A stretch of DNA of 64,000 nt from Volvox africanus (GCA_030268105.1 BSDZ01000037.1:186001-250000); one strand, 5' to 3'; shown: positions 43,971-56,676, numbered from the stretch's first letter. Numbers and translations are program-made. Notes: generated by a model from the letters alone, not told the origin.

Positions 43971-45476
43971 TTGTTGCAATATCAAGAATTGCAACAACAA
44001 ACTAATCCTTATGAAAGTTTATGCGAGAAGATAAAAGAATTAGAACAAGAGCTTAGTGAATTAGATAAATCAAAAGCCGAATTAGAAATTTATCGAGTAG
44101 AATTAGGACAACAGTTACGAAATTTTTATTTACTAAAATCTGACGAACAACAAAAAATATTTAGTTTAATTCAACAGGCATATAAATCAAGAAGCGATAT
44201 ATTGCAAGCAATTCCTACCTCTGATACCGCAAGAGTTAATGAAGGAGTAAAGAAGTATAGTGAGATAATTAATTTGCGTAAGGAATTTCAAAGGAAATTT
44301 AACTCGGAAATGAAAAAAGATTTTAGTAAGCTTAAAGCTTTGTTGAGCCCAAGCTCTTTAGATAAAACAGCTGATGCGTTAGAAAGTTATGAGAAGTTTA
44401 AAGATTTAGCATCAACGATCAGGGCCTATCCGCCACAAGTAAAAAAAGCATTAAAAGAAACATTAAAACAACCAAATCAAGATCCTAAACTGGTATTAGA
44501 AGCTTTACGGGCTAAAATATCCAAAATTACCGATAAAAAAGTAAAAACTTTTAATAATCCGGACAAGCTGAAGGAATGTATAAAAACTTATACAAAATAC
44601 AAGACTTTAGAAAAAGAAATAATGGAATTCTCAACACCATACAAAAATAGTTATAAACAAGATACGTTATTCGGTAAACTGAAGATTTTATTTAATACGG
44701 TGGCCTTGCGTAATGACTTAGGAGGGGAAGAATCGTTCCCTTTATGGAAACTGCGTCAGGAAAAAGGACAGTTAATTAATAAAAGGCTCGAGCTAGAATC
44801 TATGCTTCCTGATTTACTTCAGGCGCTTATCGAGCTTAGTAACAGCCCTGAAGAGTGGTTTGAGGCAATAAAAGTTTTTTCTGAGGAATACAACGAAAAA
44901 GTTAAAAAGCTCTCTCAAAAAGTTCCTGAATTAATTGAAGCCGTCATTGGTTTACAATTTAACACAATAGATGATATGGGTGGCAAAGACAAACGACGGG
45001 GGAGAGATTACCTTTTGGAAACCATTCTTAAGGGGATAACAATTTCAGCTAAAGGTCAGCAAGTGCTGCCCAACACTAAGATTGAATGTAAGCATATTGT
45101 ACAAATGCTCCACATGGAGGGGATTCCCAAAAAGCAGCTGATTGAGGCTATACAAGCTTACCACGAACTTAGCAGAGGTGAATTTGATAAATTAGATAGT
45201 GAAATATATACTCTACAGGAGTGGATTGAACAAAAAGAACGGGAGCTTTATCAGTCAATGCTTTCTGATTATGAAATACAACAGGGAAAAATCCTTGCTC
45301 TACGCCACCAAACGCTAGATGATCTGAACCAAGTTATCAGTGAATTTAAAAAAAACCTCTCTTTACCGGAAAAGGGTAAAGCTAAGTTAGGGGATCGCCA
45401 ATCCTTATGGCCGGCTACTCTAGAGAAAATATTCCAATTATTGCTTTCATGGGAAGATGCTCTAACCCTACATTAG
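43971..45476 (+). CDS. Coiled-coil protein fragment, open, B6
   Basis: Protein identical to that at 26237. Confidence 0.6.
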   Translation: MLQYQELQQQTNPYESLCEKIKELEQELSELDKSKAELEIYRVELGQQLRNFYLLKSDEQQKIFSLIQQAYKSRSDILQAIPTSDTARVNEGVKKYSEIINLRKEFQRKFNSEMKKDFSKLKALLSPSSLDKTADALESYEKFKDLASTIRAYPPQVKKALKETLKQPNQDPKLVLEALRAKISKITDKKVKTFNNPDKLKECIKTYTKYKTLEKEIMEFSTPYKNSYKQDTLFGKLKILFNTVALRNDLGGEESFPLWKLRQEKGQLINKRLELESMLPDLLQALIELSNSPEEWFEAIKVFSEEYNEKVKKLSQKVPELIEAVIGLQFNTIDDMGGKDKRRGRDYLLETILKGITISAKGQQVLPNTKIECKHIVQMLHMEGIPKKQLIEAIQAYHELSRGEFDKLDSEIYTLQEWIEQKERELYQSMLSDYEIQQGKILALRHQTLDDLNQVISEFKKNLSLPEKGKAKLGDRQSLWPATLEKIFQLLLSWEDALTLH

Positions 45477-45567
45477 CATTGGCAGTACTTTGCGCACTTG
45501 CTTCAGCATTAAAAATGGAAGAAATAATAACAGAAAACGCGCTGCTTGTAAGAATATTCTTTTTCAT
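45415..45567 (-). pseudogene. PCu(A)C signal peptide chimera, B6
   Basis: As at 23246. Confidence 0.72.
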
Positions 45568-45725
45568 ATAAGCCCTTTGTTATATATCGTTGAATTGTGA
45601 TTTGAACTCACTAAAACAGGTTTTACATAGCGCATCTTAAATATCAAGAATTCTTTGGCATTTCATATTATTTGCTTTTTTATATGTGCGTTTTTGATAA
45701 AGAAAAATCAATATAGCTATAAAAT

Positions 45726-46574
45726 TCAAGCAAGCTTAAATTCGATGACCCGATTATGCCCTGACAAATCTTTGGAAATGACGATTCCGGTAAATGGGTA
45801 CTCTTTTAAGATATTAATTAAGGCTTCAGATTGATTAAAACCGATTTCTAAAAATACTTTATTTTCAGTTTTTAAAAATTTATTTAATCCAGAAATTATC
45901 TTTTTATAATTAATTAAACCATTCTCCTTGGCGAAAAGCGCCATTTCTGGTTCATATAATATAGTTTCCTGTGCCATATATATTTTATTATCTGGAGAAA
46001 TGTAGGGTGGATTGCTGATAATAAAATCAAACTACTTACCTAGTAAATTTGAATACCAATCACTTTTTATAAACTGAATTTGGGCAATAGTACCATGCAA
46101 TTTAGCGTTTTCAGCAGCTAGCATAAGCGCTTCATCTGATATATCAGTAGCAATGATTTTAGCTTGGGGAATAAGAGCTGCAAGCGTAACAGCTATTGCT
46201 CCGCTACTTGTCCCAAGATCTAATATTGTAACTTCTTTATCGGTAAAGTTTTTTTGATATTCTAAAACCACCCTATCAATAATCAGTTCTGTTTCCGGTC
46301 TTGGAATCAAAACGTGTTTATTTACTATAAAATCTCTACCATAAAATTCTTTCTTCCCTACTATATAAGCTATAGGTTCTAGTAATTTCCGGCGTTTTAT
46401 ATACTCATAAAAAGCTGACTCTTCTTCTTGAGAGATCGCTTCGTTATACCTGATTAACAAATCTTCCTGAGTTGTTTTTAATATGGTGGATAATAAAATC
46501 CTTGATTCTAATTGCTTCGACGTAAAACTTTCAAGTTCCAGGGCACCCCAGGCTAAAGCTTCTCTTACTAACAT
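45726..46574 (-). pseudogene. prmC: prmC with amber stop, B6
   Basis: As in B2. Confidence 0.9.
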
Positions 46575-46734
46575 AATTATTTTTAACCACCTTTTTGTAT
46601 TTATAATACTTTATTCATCTTTAAATGGGGTATAAAATCCTCCTCAAAATAATCTCCTTCAGCTTCATAGCCATTTTTTAAGTAAAACTTTACTGCTGTA
46701 ACACGTGCATGGCAGTAAAGGTTTTTAAAACCAT

Positions 46735-47811
46735 CAGGACTTCCGCAACAGAGATATTAATGTTAATTTAGTTAGTAGTTTAAGAAAATTAGTTATAAAA
46801 TGAAATGATTACAAGAATAGAATACTGTCAGTTTTTATTATCAAGCCAGACAAATTACACGATTACAAATTTTGCCGATCACGTAGAAGGTTTAAGCGAT
46901 GATGAGGTAAGAAGATATTTAGTAAATGCTAAATTATCACCAAGGTTGATATGGGAGCATGCTAAAGGTGAGATTATCTTTAGTCCTAACGGTAAACTGC
47001 TATTTGACGATAGTGTATTGGATAAAAGCTATTCAAATAATATTGAGGAAGTAAGGTATCAATACAGTGGTAATGCCAAGGGAGTCATAAAAGGTATAGG
47101 AGTTGTAAGATGTGTTTATGTTAATCCTGAAGAGAATAAGTTCTGGGTAGTAGATTATAGAATATTCAACCCCGATAAAGATGGTTTAACTAAAATCGAG
47201 CATGTTAAAGAAATGCTGCGTAATGCTTATCACAGTAAAAAGGTGCATTTAGCACAGTACTTATGGACAGTTGGTACGCAACGATCTCAATTCTACTTCA
47301 AATAGAATCTATCTGTAAATACTATTATTGTCCCATAAAGAGCAATCGATTAGATGATAGTAAGGGAGTTAGGAACTACTGTAGAGTTGATTCTTTAGAT
47401 TGGAGTACTGATGATATTAGCAATGGGAAGGTTATAAAGATTCATAAATTTCCTAAGGATCATAAAGTGAAATTATTCAGGGTAACTGTTTCTACTAACA
47501 GAACTGACTATGTCATAACAAATGACATGGATCAAGATTCGCTTGAAGCTGTACAAGAAGAGTATGGGTTCAGGTGGAAAGTTGAGGAATTTCATCGTGA
47601 AGTCAAACAAGTTACGGGTATCGAAAAATGCCAATGTAGAATAGGAAGGATACAGAGAAATCATATAGCCTGCGCTATCATGGTCTGGAATTGTCTAAAA
47701 AAAGTTGCAAATGCTGCTTCTACTACTGTTTATCAAGTGAAAAGCGGGTTATTGCGAAATTATTTGATACGGGAATTGAGGAGCCCTAATTTGCCTTTTG
47801 CGTAAGTCCTG
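46735..47811 (+). mobile_element. IS, B6, 1077 bp
   Basis: Ends intact; internal deletions of 1 and 3 bp. Confidence 0.9.
46805..47805 (+). pseudogene. Transposase, frameshift near 47243
   Basis: A missing T shifts the frame after codon 147, before the second Asp. It also has Tyr10 to Phe and loss of codon 184 (Val), both shared with unit 7. Confidence 0.9.
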
Positions 47812-48187
47812 ACCATTCTTCTTTGCTACATCTTCACAAAAGATCATCATTCTTGAACCAATTCCCTTATTGGTCAAATTTTCTTTGACTACAACGCGCT
47901 GCATTTTACAGATTTGGCCTTTCGGTACTTATACAGCAGTAGCAATTAATTCTAAACCATTAAGGCCAATAACTTGAATATGCTCTTTTTCTGCTAATAA
48001 TTCAGATTCAGAAAAACTCAAACCTAAAGGTTTACGCAAAATGCGTTCCCTTTAAGCAATTGCCTTTTTATATTCAGAACTGCCATATTCTATAATTTTA
48101 AAGTTAATCTCTAAAAGCATAATAAATTTACCTAATAAAACAGTTTTTATCAGTTTAATATTAATCGTAACAGCATGGTAAATGGTT

Positions 48188-48372
48188 CTAATAATCAACT
48201 TTGAAAAAATACAATCCTTCGGCAGGAGCAGTAGGAGCTCCATTTGATCTATCTTTCTGCTCCAGTATTTCTTTTATTTTTTCCGGTGGCCAAATACCCT
48301 TTCCTACCTGCAGCAGATTACTGATTATATTCCGTACCATATGGTGAAGAAATGAAATATCAGAAACATAAA
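48188..48372 (-). pseudogene. truA: TruA tail, B6
   Basis: As at 21586. Confidence 0.85.
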
Positions 48373-48400
48373 TAAGGAGATAGAGTCAGCAGAATCAGAG

Positions 48401-49906
48401 TTGTTGCAATATCAAGAATTGCAACAACAAACTAATCCTTATGAAAGTTTATGCGAGAAGATAAAAGAATTAGAACAAGAGCTTAGTGAATTAGATAAAT
48501 CAAAAGCCGAATTAGAAATTTATCGAGTAGAATTAGGACAACAGTTACGAAATTTTTATTTACTAAAATCTGACGAACAACAAAAAATATTTAGTTTAAT
48601 TCAACAGGCATATAAATCAAGAAGCGATATATTGCAAGCAATTCCTACCTCTGATACCGCAAGAGTTAATGAAGGAGTAAAGAAGTATAGTGAGATAATT
48701 AATTTGCGTAAGGAATTTCAAAGGAAATTTAACTCGGAAATGAAAAAAGATTTTAGTAAGCTTAAAGCTTTGTTGAGCCCAAGCTCTTTAGATAAAACAG
48801 CTGATGCGTTAGAAAGTTATGAGAAGTTTAAAGATTTAGCATCAACGATCAGGGCCTATCCGCCACAAGTAAAAAAAGCATTAAAAGAAACATTAAAACA
48901 ACCAAATCAAGATCCTAAACTGGTATTAGAAGCTTTACGGGCTAAAATATCCAAAATTACCGAGAAAAAAGTAAAAACTTTTAATAATCCGGACAAGCTG
49001 AAGGAATGTATAAAAACTTATACAAAATACAAGACTTTAGAAAAAGAAATAATGGAATTCTCAACACCATACAAAAATAGTTATAAACAAGATACGTTAT
49101 TCGGTAAACTGAAGATTTTATTTAATACGGTGGCCTTGCGTAATGACTTAGGAGGGGAAGAATCGTTCCCTTTATGGAAACTGCGTCAGGAAAAAGGACA
49201 GTTAATTAATAAAAGGCTCGAGCTAGAATCTATGCTTCCTGATTTACTTCAGGCGCTTATCGAGCTTAGTAACAGCCCTGAAGAGTGGTTTGAGGCAATA
49301 AAAGTTTTTTCTGAGGAATACAACGAAAAAGTTAAAAAGCTCTCTCAAAAAGTTCCTGAATTAATTGAAGCCGTCATTGGTTTACAATTTAACACAATAG
49401 ATGATATGGGTGGCAAAGACAAACGACGGGGGAGAGATTACCTTTTGGAAACCATTCTTAAGGGGATAACAATTTCAGCTAAAGGTCAGCAAGTGCTGCC
49501 CAACACTAAGATTGAATGTAAGCATATTGTACAAATGCTCCACATGGAGGGGATTCCCAAAAAGCAGCTGATTGAGGCTATACAAGCTTACCACGAACTT
49601 AGCAGAGGTGAATTTGATAAATTAGATAGTGAAATATATACTCTACAGGAGTGGATTGAACAAAAAGAACGGGAGCTTTATCAGTCAATGCTTTCTGATT
49701 ATGAAATACAACAGGGAAAAATCCTTGCTCTACGCCACCAAACGCTAGATGATCTGAACCAAGTTATCAGTGAATTTAAAAAAAACCTCTCTTTACCGGA
49801 AAAGGGTAAAGCTAAGTTAGGGGATCGCCAATCCTTATGGCCGGCTACTCTAGAGAAAATATTCCAATTATTGCTTTCATGGGAAGATGCTCTAACCCTA
49901 CATTAG
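48401..49906 (+). CDS. Coiled-coil protein fragment, open, B7
   Basis: One Asp-to-Glu change (48962-48964); otherwise identical to that at 26237. Confidence 0.6.
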   Translation: MLQYQELQQQTNPYESLCEKIKELEQELSELDKSKAELEIYRVELGQQLRNFYLLKSDEQQKIFSLIQQAYKSRSDILQAIPTSDTARVNEGVKKYSEIINLRKEFQRKFNSEMKKDFSKLKALLSPSSLDKTADALESYEKFKDLASTIRAYPPQVKKALKETLKQPNQDPKLVLEALRAKISKITEKKVKTFNNPDKLKECIKTYTKYKTLEKEIMEFSTPYKNSYKQDTLFGKLKILFNTVALRNDLGGEESFPLWKLRQEKGQLINKRLELESMLPDLLQALIELSNSPEEWFEAIKVFSEEYNEKVKKLSQKVPELIEAVIGLQFNTIDDMGGKDKRRGRDYLLETILKGITISAKGQQVLPNTKIECKHIVQMLHMEGIPKKQLIEAIQAYHELSRGEFDKLDSEIYTLQEWIEQKERELYQSMLSDYEIQQGKILALRHQTLDDLNQVISEFKKNLSLPEKGKAKLGDRQSLWPATLEKIFQLLLSWEDALTLH

Positions 49907-49997
49907 CATTGGCAGTACTTTGCGCACTTGCTTCAGCATTAAAAATGGAAGAAATAATAACAGAAAACGCGCTGCTTGTAAGAATATTCTTTTTCAT
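49845..49997 (-). pseudogene. PCu(A)C signal peptide chimera, B7
   Basis: As at 23246. Confidence 0.72.
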
Positions 49998-50155
49998 ATA
50001 AGCCCTTTGTTATATATCGTTGAATTGTGATTTGAACTCACTAAAACAGGTTTTACATAGCGCATCTTAAATATCAAGAATTCTTTGGCATTTCATATTA
50101 TTTGCTTTTTTATATGTGCGTTTTTGATAAAGAAAAATCAATATAGCTATAAAAT

Positions 50156-51004
50156 TCAAGCAAGCTTAAATTCGATGACCCGATTATGCCCTGACAAATC
50201 TTTGGAAATGACGATTCCGGTAAATGGGTACTCTTTTAAGATATTAATTAAGGCTTCAGATTGATTAAAACCGATTTCTAAAAATACTTTATTTTCAGTT
50301 TTTAAAAATTTATTTAATCCAGAAATTATCTTTTTATAATTAATTAAACCATTCTCCTTGGCGAAAAGCGCCATTTCTGGTTCATATAATATAGTTTCCT
50401 GTGCCATATATATTTTATTATCTGGAGAAATGTAGGGTGGATTGCTGATAATAAAATCAAACTACTTACCTAGTAAATTTGAATACCAATCACTTTTTAT
50501 AAACTGAATTTGGGCAATAGTACCATGCAATTTAGCGTTTTCAGCAGCTAGCATAAGCGCTTCATCTGATATATCAGTAGCAATGATTTTAGCTTGGGGA
50601 ATAAGAGCTGCAAGCGTAACAGCTATTGCTCCGCTACTTGTCCCAAGATCTAATATTGTAACTTCTTTATCGGTAAAGTTTTTTTGATATTCTAAAACCA
50701 CCCTATCAATAATCAGTTCTGTTTCCGGTCTTGGAATCAAAACGTGTTTATTTACTATAAAATCTCTACCATAAAATTCTTTCTTCCCTACTATATAAGC
50801 TATAGGTTCTAGTAATTTCCGGCGTTTTATATACTCATAAAAAGCTGACTCTTCTTCTTGAGAGATCGCTTCGTTATACCTGATTAACAAATCTTCCTGA
50901 GTTGTTTTTAATATGGTGGATAATAAAATCCTTGATTCTAATTGCTTCGACGTAAAACTTTCAAGTTCCAGGGCACCCCAGGCTAAAGCTTCTCTTACTA
51001 ACAT
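50156..51004 (-). pseudogene. prmC: prmC with amber stop, B7
   Basis: As in B2. Confidence 0.9.
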
Positions 51005-51164
51005 AATTATTTTTAACCACCTTTTTGTATTTATAATACTTTATTCATCTTTAAATGGGGTATAAAATCCTCCTCAAAATAATCTCCTTCAGCTTCATAG
51101 CCATTTTTTAAGTAAAACTTTACTGCTGTAACACGTGCATGGCAGTAAAGGTTTTTAAAACCAT

Positions 51165-52242
51165 CAGGACTTCCGCAACAGAGATATTAATGTTAATTTA
51201 GTTAGTAGTTTAAGAAAATTAGTTATAAAATGAAATGATTACAAGAATAGAATACTGTCAGTTTTTATTATCAAGCCAGACAAATTACACGATTACAAAT
51301 TTTGCCGATCACGTAGAAGGTTTAAGCGATGATGAGGTAAGAAGATATTTAGTAAATGCTAAATTATCACCAAGGTTGATATGGGAGCATGCTAAAGGTG
51401 AGATTATCTTTAGTCCTAACGGTAAACTGCTATTTGACGATAGTGTATTGGATAAAAGCTATTCAAATAATATTGAGGAAGTAAGGTATCAATACAGTGG
51501 TAATGCCAAGGGAGTCATAAAAGGTATAGGAGTTGTAAGATGTGTTTATGTTAATCCTGAAGAGAATAAGTTCTGGGTAGTAGATTATAGAATATTCAAC
51601 CCCGATAAAGATGGTTTAACTAAAATCGAGCATGTTAAAGAAATGCTGCGTAATGCTTATCACAGTAAAAAGGTTGCATTTAGCACAGTACTTATGGACA
51701 GTTGGTACGCAACGATCTCAATTCTACTTCAAATAGAATCTATCTGTAAATACTATTATTGTCCCATAAAGAGCAATCGATTAGATGATAGTAAGGGAGT
51801 TAGGAACTACTGTAGAGTTGATTCTTTAGATTGGAGTACTGATGATATTAGCAATGGGAAGGTTATAAAGATTCATAAATTTCCTAAGGATCATAAAGTG
51901 AAATTATTCAGGGTAACTGTTTCTACTAACAGAACTGACTATGTCATAACAAATGACATGGATCAAGATTCGCTTGAAGCTGTACAAGAAGAGTATGGGT
52001 TCAGGTGGAAAGTTGAGGAATTTCATCGTGAAGTCAAACAAGTTACGGGTATCGAAAAATGCCAATGTAGAATAGGAAGGATACAGAGAAATCATATAGC
52101 CTGCGCTATCATGGTCTGGAATTGTCTAAAAAAAGTTGCAAATGCTGCTTCTACTACTGTTTATCAAGTGAAAAGCGGGTTATTGCGAAATTATTTGATA
52201 CGGGAATTGAGGAGCCCTAATTTGCCTTTTGCGTAAGTCCTG
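51165..52242 (+). mobile_element. IS, B7, 1078 bp
   Basis: Ends intact; in-frame 3-bp deletion. Confidence 0.9.
51235..52236 (+). CDS. Transposase, 333 aa variant, B7
   Basis: Tyr10 to Phe and in-frame loss of Val184. D155 and the YREK residues are kept (the latter shifted by one), so it may still act. Confidence 0.88.
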   Translation: MITRIEYCQFLLSSQTNYTITNFADHVEGLSDDEVRRYLVNAKLSPRLIWEHAKGEIIFSPNGKLLFDDSVLDKSYSNNIEEVRYQYSGNAKGVIKGIGVVRCVYVNPEENKFWVVDYRIFNPDKDGLTKIEHVKEMLRNAYHSKKVAFSTVLMDSWYATISILLQIESICKYYYCPIKSNRLDDSKGVRNYCRVDSLDWSTDDISNGKVIKIHKFPKDHKVKLFRVTVSTNRTDYVITNDMDQDSLEAVQEEYGFRWKVEEFHREVKQVTGIEKCQCRIGRIQRNHIACAIMVWNCLKKVANAASTTVYQVKSGLLRNYLIRELRSPNLPFA

Positions 52243-52618
52243 ACCATTCTTCTTTGCTACATCTTCACAAAAGATCATCATTCTTGAACCAATTCCCTTA
52301 TTGGTCAAATTTTCTTTGACTACAACGCGCTGCATTTTACAGATTTGGCCTTTCGGTACTTATACAGCAGTAGCAATTAATTCTAAACCATTAAGGCCAA
52401 TAACTTGAATATGCTCTTTTTCTGCTAATAATTCAGATTCAGAAAAACTCAAACCTAAAGGTTTACGCAAAATGCGTTCCCTTTAAGCAATTGCCTTTTT
52501 ATATTCAGAACTGCCATATTCTATAATTTTAAAGTTAATCTCTTAAAGCATAATAAATTAACCTAATAAAACAGTTTTTATCAGTTGAATAATAATCGTA
52601 ACAGCATGGTAAATGGTT

Positions 52619-52803
52619 CTAATAATCAACTTTGAAAAAATACAATCCTTCGGCAGGAGCAGTAGGAGCTCCATTTGATCTATCTTTCTGCTCCAGTATT
52701 TCTTTTATTTTTTCCGGTGGCCAAATACCCTTTCCTACCTGCAGCAGATTACTGATTATATTCCGTACCATATGGTGAAGAAATGAAATATCAGAAACAT
52801 AAA
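52619..52803 (-). pseudogene. truA: TruA tail, B7
   Basis: As at 21586. Confidence 0.85.
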
Positions 52804-52831
52804 TAAGGAGATAGAGTCAGCAGAATCAGAG

Positions 52832-54337
52832 TTGTTGCAATATCAAGAATTGCAACAACAAACTAATCCTTATGAAAGTTTATGCGAGAAGATAAAAGAA
52901 TTAGAACAAGAGCTTAGTGAATTAGATAAATCAAAAGCCGAATTAGAAATTTATCGAGTAGAATTAGGACAACAGTTACGAAATTTTTATTTACTAAAAT
53001 CTGACGAACAACAAAAAATATTTAGTTTAATTCAACAGGCATATAAATCAAGAAGCGATATATTGCAAGCAATTCCTACCTCTGATACCGCAAGAGTTAA
53101 TGAAGGAGTAAAGAAGTATAGTGAGATAATTAATTTGCGTAAGGAATTTCAAAGGAAATTTAACTCGGAAATGAAAAAAGATTTTAGTAAGCTTAAAGCT
53201 TTGTTGAGCCCAAGCTCTTTAGATAAAACAGCTGATGCGTTAGAAAGTTATGAGAAGTTTAAAGATTTAGCATCAACGATCAGGGCCTATCCGCCACAAG
53301 TAAAAAAAGCATTAAAAGAAACATTAAAACAACCAAATCAAGATCCTAAACTGGTATTAGAAGCTTTACGGGCTAAAATATCCAAAATTACCGATAAAAA
53401 AGTAAAAACTTTTAATAATCCGGACAAGCTGAAGGAATGTATAAAAACTTATACAAAATACAAGACTTTAGAAAAAGAAATAATGGAATTCTCAACACCA
53501 TACAAAAATAGTTATAAACAAGATACGTTATTCGGTAAACTGAAGATTTTATTTAATACGGTGGCCTTGCGTAATGACTTAGGAGGGGAAGAATCGTTCC
53601 CTTTATGGAAACTGCGTCAGGAAAAAGGACAGTTAATTAATAAAAGGCTCGAGCTAGAATCTATGCTTCCTGATTTACTTCAGGCGCTTATCGAGCTTAG
53701 TAACAGCCCTGAAGAGTGGTTTGAGGCAATAAAAGTTTTTTCTGAGGAATACAACGAAAAAGTTAAAAAGCTCTCTCAAAAAGTTCCTGAATTAATTGAA
53801 GCCGTCATTGGTTTACAATTTAACACAATAGATGATATGGGTGGCAAAGACAAACGACGGGGGAGAGATTACCTTTTGGAAACCATTCTTAAGGGGATAA
53901 CAATTTCAGCTAAAGGTCAGCAAGTGCTGCCCAACACTAAGATTGAATGTAAGCATATTGTACAAATGCTCCACATGGAGGGGATTCCCAAAAAGCAGCT
54001 GATTGAGGCTATACAAGCTTACCACGAACTTAGCAGAGGTGAATTTGATAAATTAGATAGTGAAATATATACTCTACAGGAGTGGATTGAACAAAAAGAA
54101 CGGGAGCTTTATCAGTCAATGCTTTCTGATTATGAAATACAACAGGGAAAAATCCTTGCTCTACGCCACCAAACGCTAGATGATCTGAACCAAGTTATCA
54201 GTGAATTTAAAAAAAACCTCTCTTTACCGGAAAAGGGTAAAGCTAAGTTAGGGGATCGCCAATCCTTATGGCCGGCTACTCTAGAGAAAATATTCCAATT
54301 ATTGCTTTCATGGGAAGATGCTCTAACCCTACATTAG
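52832..54337 (+). CDS. Coiled-coil protein fragment, open, B8
   Basis: Protein identical to that at 26237. Confidence 0.6.
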   Translation: MLQYQELQQQTNPYESLCEKIKELEQELSELDKSKAELEIYRVELGQQLRNFYLLKSDEQQKIFSLIQQAYKSRSDILQAIPTSDTARVNEGVKKYSEIINLRKEFQRKFNSEMKKDFSKLKALLSPSSLDKTADALESYEKFKDLASTIRAYPPQVKKALKETLKQPNQDPKLVLEALRAKISKITDKKVKTFNNPDKLKECIKTYTKYKTLEKEIMEFSTPYKNSYKQDTLFGKLKILFNTVALRNDLGGEESFPLWKLRQEKGQLINKRLELESMLPDLLQALIELSNSPEEWFEAIKVFSEEYNEKVKKLSQKVPELIEAVIGLQFNTIDDMGGKDKRRGRDYLLETILKGITISAKGQQVLPNTKIECKHIVQMLHMEGIPKKQLIEAIQAYHELSRGEFDKLDSEIYTLQEWIEQKERELYQSMLSDYEIQQGKILALRHQTLDDLNQVISEFKKNLSLPEKGKAKLGDRQSLWPATLEKIFQLLLSWEDALTLH

Positions 54338-54428
54338 CATTGGCAGTACTTTGCGCACTTGCTTCAGCATTAAAAATGGAAGAAATAATAACAGAAAACG
54401 CGCTGCTTGTAAGAATATTCTTTTTCAT
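54276..54428 (-). pseudogene. PCu(A)C signal peptide chimera, B8
   Basis: As at 23246. Confidence 0.72.
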
Positions 54429-54586
54429 ATAAGCCCTTTGTTATATATCGTTGAATTGTGATTTGAACTCACTAAAACAGGTTTTACATAGCGCATCTTA
54501 AATATCAAGAATTCTTTGGCATTTCATATTATTTGCTTTTTTATATGTGCGTTTTTGATAAAGAAAAATCAATATAGCTATAAAAT

Positions 54587-55435
54587 TCAAGCAAGCTTAA
54601 ATTCGATGACCCGATTATGCCCTGACAAATCTTTGGAAATGACGATTCCGGTAAATGGGTACTCTTTTAAGATATTAATTAAGGCTTCAGATTGATTAAA
54701 ACCGATTTCTAAAAATACTTTATTTTCAGTTTTTAAAAATTTATTTAATCCAGAAATTATCTTTTTATAATTAATTAAACCATTCTCCTTGGCGAAAAGC
54801 GCCATTTCTGGTTCATATAATATAGTTTCCTGTGCCATATATATTTTATTATCTGGAGAAATGTAGGGTGGATTGCTGATAATAAAATCAAACTACTTAC
54901 CTAGTAAATTTGAATACCAATCACTTTTTATAAACTGAATTTGGGCAATAGTACCATGCAATTTAGCGTTTTCAGCAGCTAGCATAAGCGCTTCATCTGA
55001 TATATCAGTAGCAATGATTTTAGCTTGGGGAATAAGAGCTGCAAGCGTAACAGCTATTGCTCCGCTACTTGTCCCAAGATCTAATATTGTAACTTCTTTA
55101 TCGGTAAAGTTTTTTTGATATTCTAAAACCACCCTATCAATAATCAGTTCTGTTTCCGGTCTTGGAATCAAAACGTGTTTATTTACTATAAAATCTCTAC
55201 CATAAAATTCTTTCTTCCCTACTATATAAGCTATAGGTTCTAGTAATTTCCGGCGTTTTATATACTCATAAAAAGCTGACTCTTCTTCTTGAGAGATCGC
55301 TTCGTTATACCTGATTAACAAATCTTCCTGAGTTGTTTTTAATATGGTGGATAATAAAATCCTTGATTCTAATTGCTTCGACGTAAAACTTTCAAGTTCC
55401 AGGGCACCCCAGGCTAAAGCTTCTCTTACTAACAT
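54587..55435 (-). pseudogene. prmC: prmC with amber stop, B8
   Basis: As in B2. Confidence 0.9.
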
Positions 55436-55595
55436 AATTATTTTTAACCACCTTTTTGTATTTATAATACTTTATTCATCTTTAAATGGGGTATAAAATC
55501 CTCCTCAAAATAATCTCCTTCAGCTTCATAGCCATTTTTTAAGTAAAACTTTACTGCTGTAACACGTGCATGGCAGTAAAGGTTTTTAAAACCAT

Positions 55596-56676
55596 CAGGA
55601 CTTCCGCAACAGAGATATTAATGTTAATTTAGTTAGTAGTTTAAGAAAATTAGTTATAAAATGAAATGATTACAAGAATAGAATACTGTCAGTATTTATT
55701 ATCAAGCCAGACAAATTACACGATTACAAATTTTGCCGATCACGTAGAAGGTTTAAGCGATGATGAGGTAAGAAGATATTTAGTAAATGCTAAATTATCA
55801 CCAAGGTTGATATGGGAGCATGCTAAAGGTGAGATTATCTTTAGTCCTAACGGTAAACTGCTATTTGACGATAGTGTATTGGATAAAAGCTATTCAAATA
55901 ATATTGAGGAAGTAAGGTATCAATACAGTGGTAATGCCAAGGGAGTCATAAAAGGTATAGGAGTTGTAAGATGTGTTTATGTTAATCCTGAAGAGAATAA
56001 GTTCTGGGTAGTAGATTATAGAATATTCAACCCCGATAAAGATGGTTTAACTAAAATCGAGCATGTTAAAGAAATGCTGCGTAATGCTTATCACAGTAAA
56101 AAGGTTGCATTTAGCACAGTACTTATGGACAGTTGGTACGCAACGATCTCAATTCTACTTTAAATAGAATCTATCTGTAAATACTATTATTGTCCCATAA
56201 AGAGCAATCGATTAGTAGATGATAGTAAGGGAGTTAGGAACTACTGTAGAGTTGATTCTTTAGATTGGAGTACTGATGATATTAGCAATGGGAAGGTTAT
56301 AAAGATTCATAAATTTCCTAAGGATCATAAAGTGAAATTATTCAGGGTAACTGTTTCTACTAACAGAACTGACTATGTCATAACAAATGACATGGATCAA
56401 GATTCGCTTGAAGCTGTACAAGAAGAGTATGGGTTCAGGTGGAAAGTTGAGGAATTTCATCGTGAAGTCAAACAAGTTACGGGTATCGAAAAATGCCAAT
56501 GTAGAATAGGAAGGATACAGAGAAATCATATAGCCTGCGCTATCATGGTCTGGAATTGTCTAAAAAAAGTTGCAAATGCTGCTTCTACTACTGTTTATCA
56601 AGTGAAAAGCGGGTTATTGCGAAATTATTTGATACGGGAATTGAGGAGCCCTAATTTGCCTTTTGCGTAAGTCCTG
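55596..56676 (+). mobile_element. IS, B8
   Basis: Full length, ends intact. Confidence 0.9.
55666..56670 (+). pseudogene. Transposase, nonsense at codon 166
   Basis: CAA to TAA at 56161; the catalytic Glu is lost. Confidence 0.9.

Larger units (their letters stand above)
46601..48120 (-). pseudogene. GNAT gene split by IS, B6
   Basis: As in B2. Confidence 0.8.
43943..48372. repeat. Array B unit 6 (4430 bp)
   Basis: Four bases short, all in the transposase. Shares T at 48161 with unit 4. Confidence 0.95.
51031..52551 (-). pseudogene. GNAT gene split by IS, B7
   Basis: Codon 3 is the TAA seen in array A, unlike the neighbouring B units. Confidence 0.8.
48373..52803. repeat. Array B unit 7 (4431 bp)
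   Basis: A three-variant block in the GNAT 5' region (about 52543-52587) is shared with unit 9. Confidence 0.95.
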
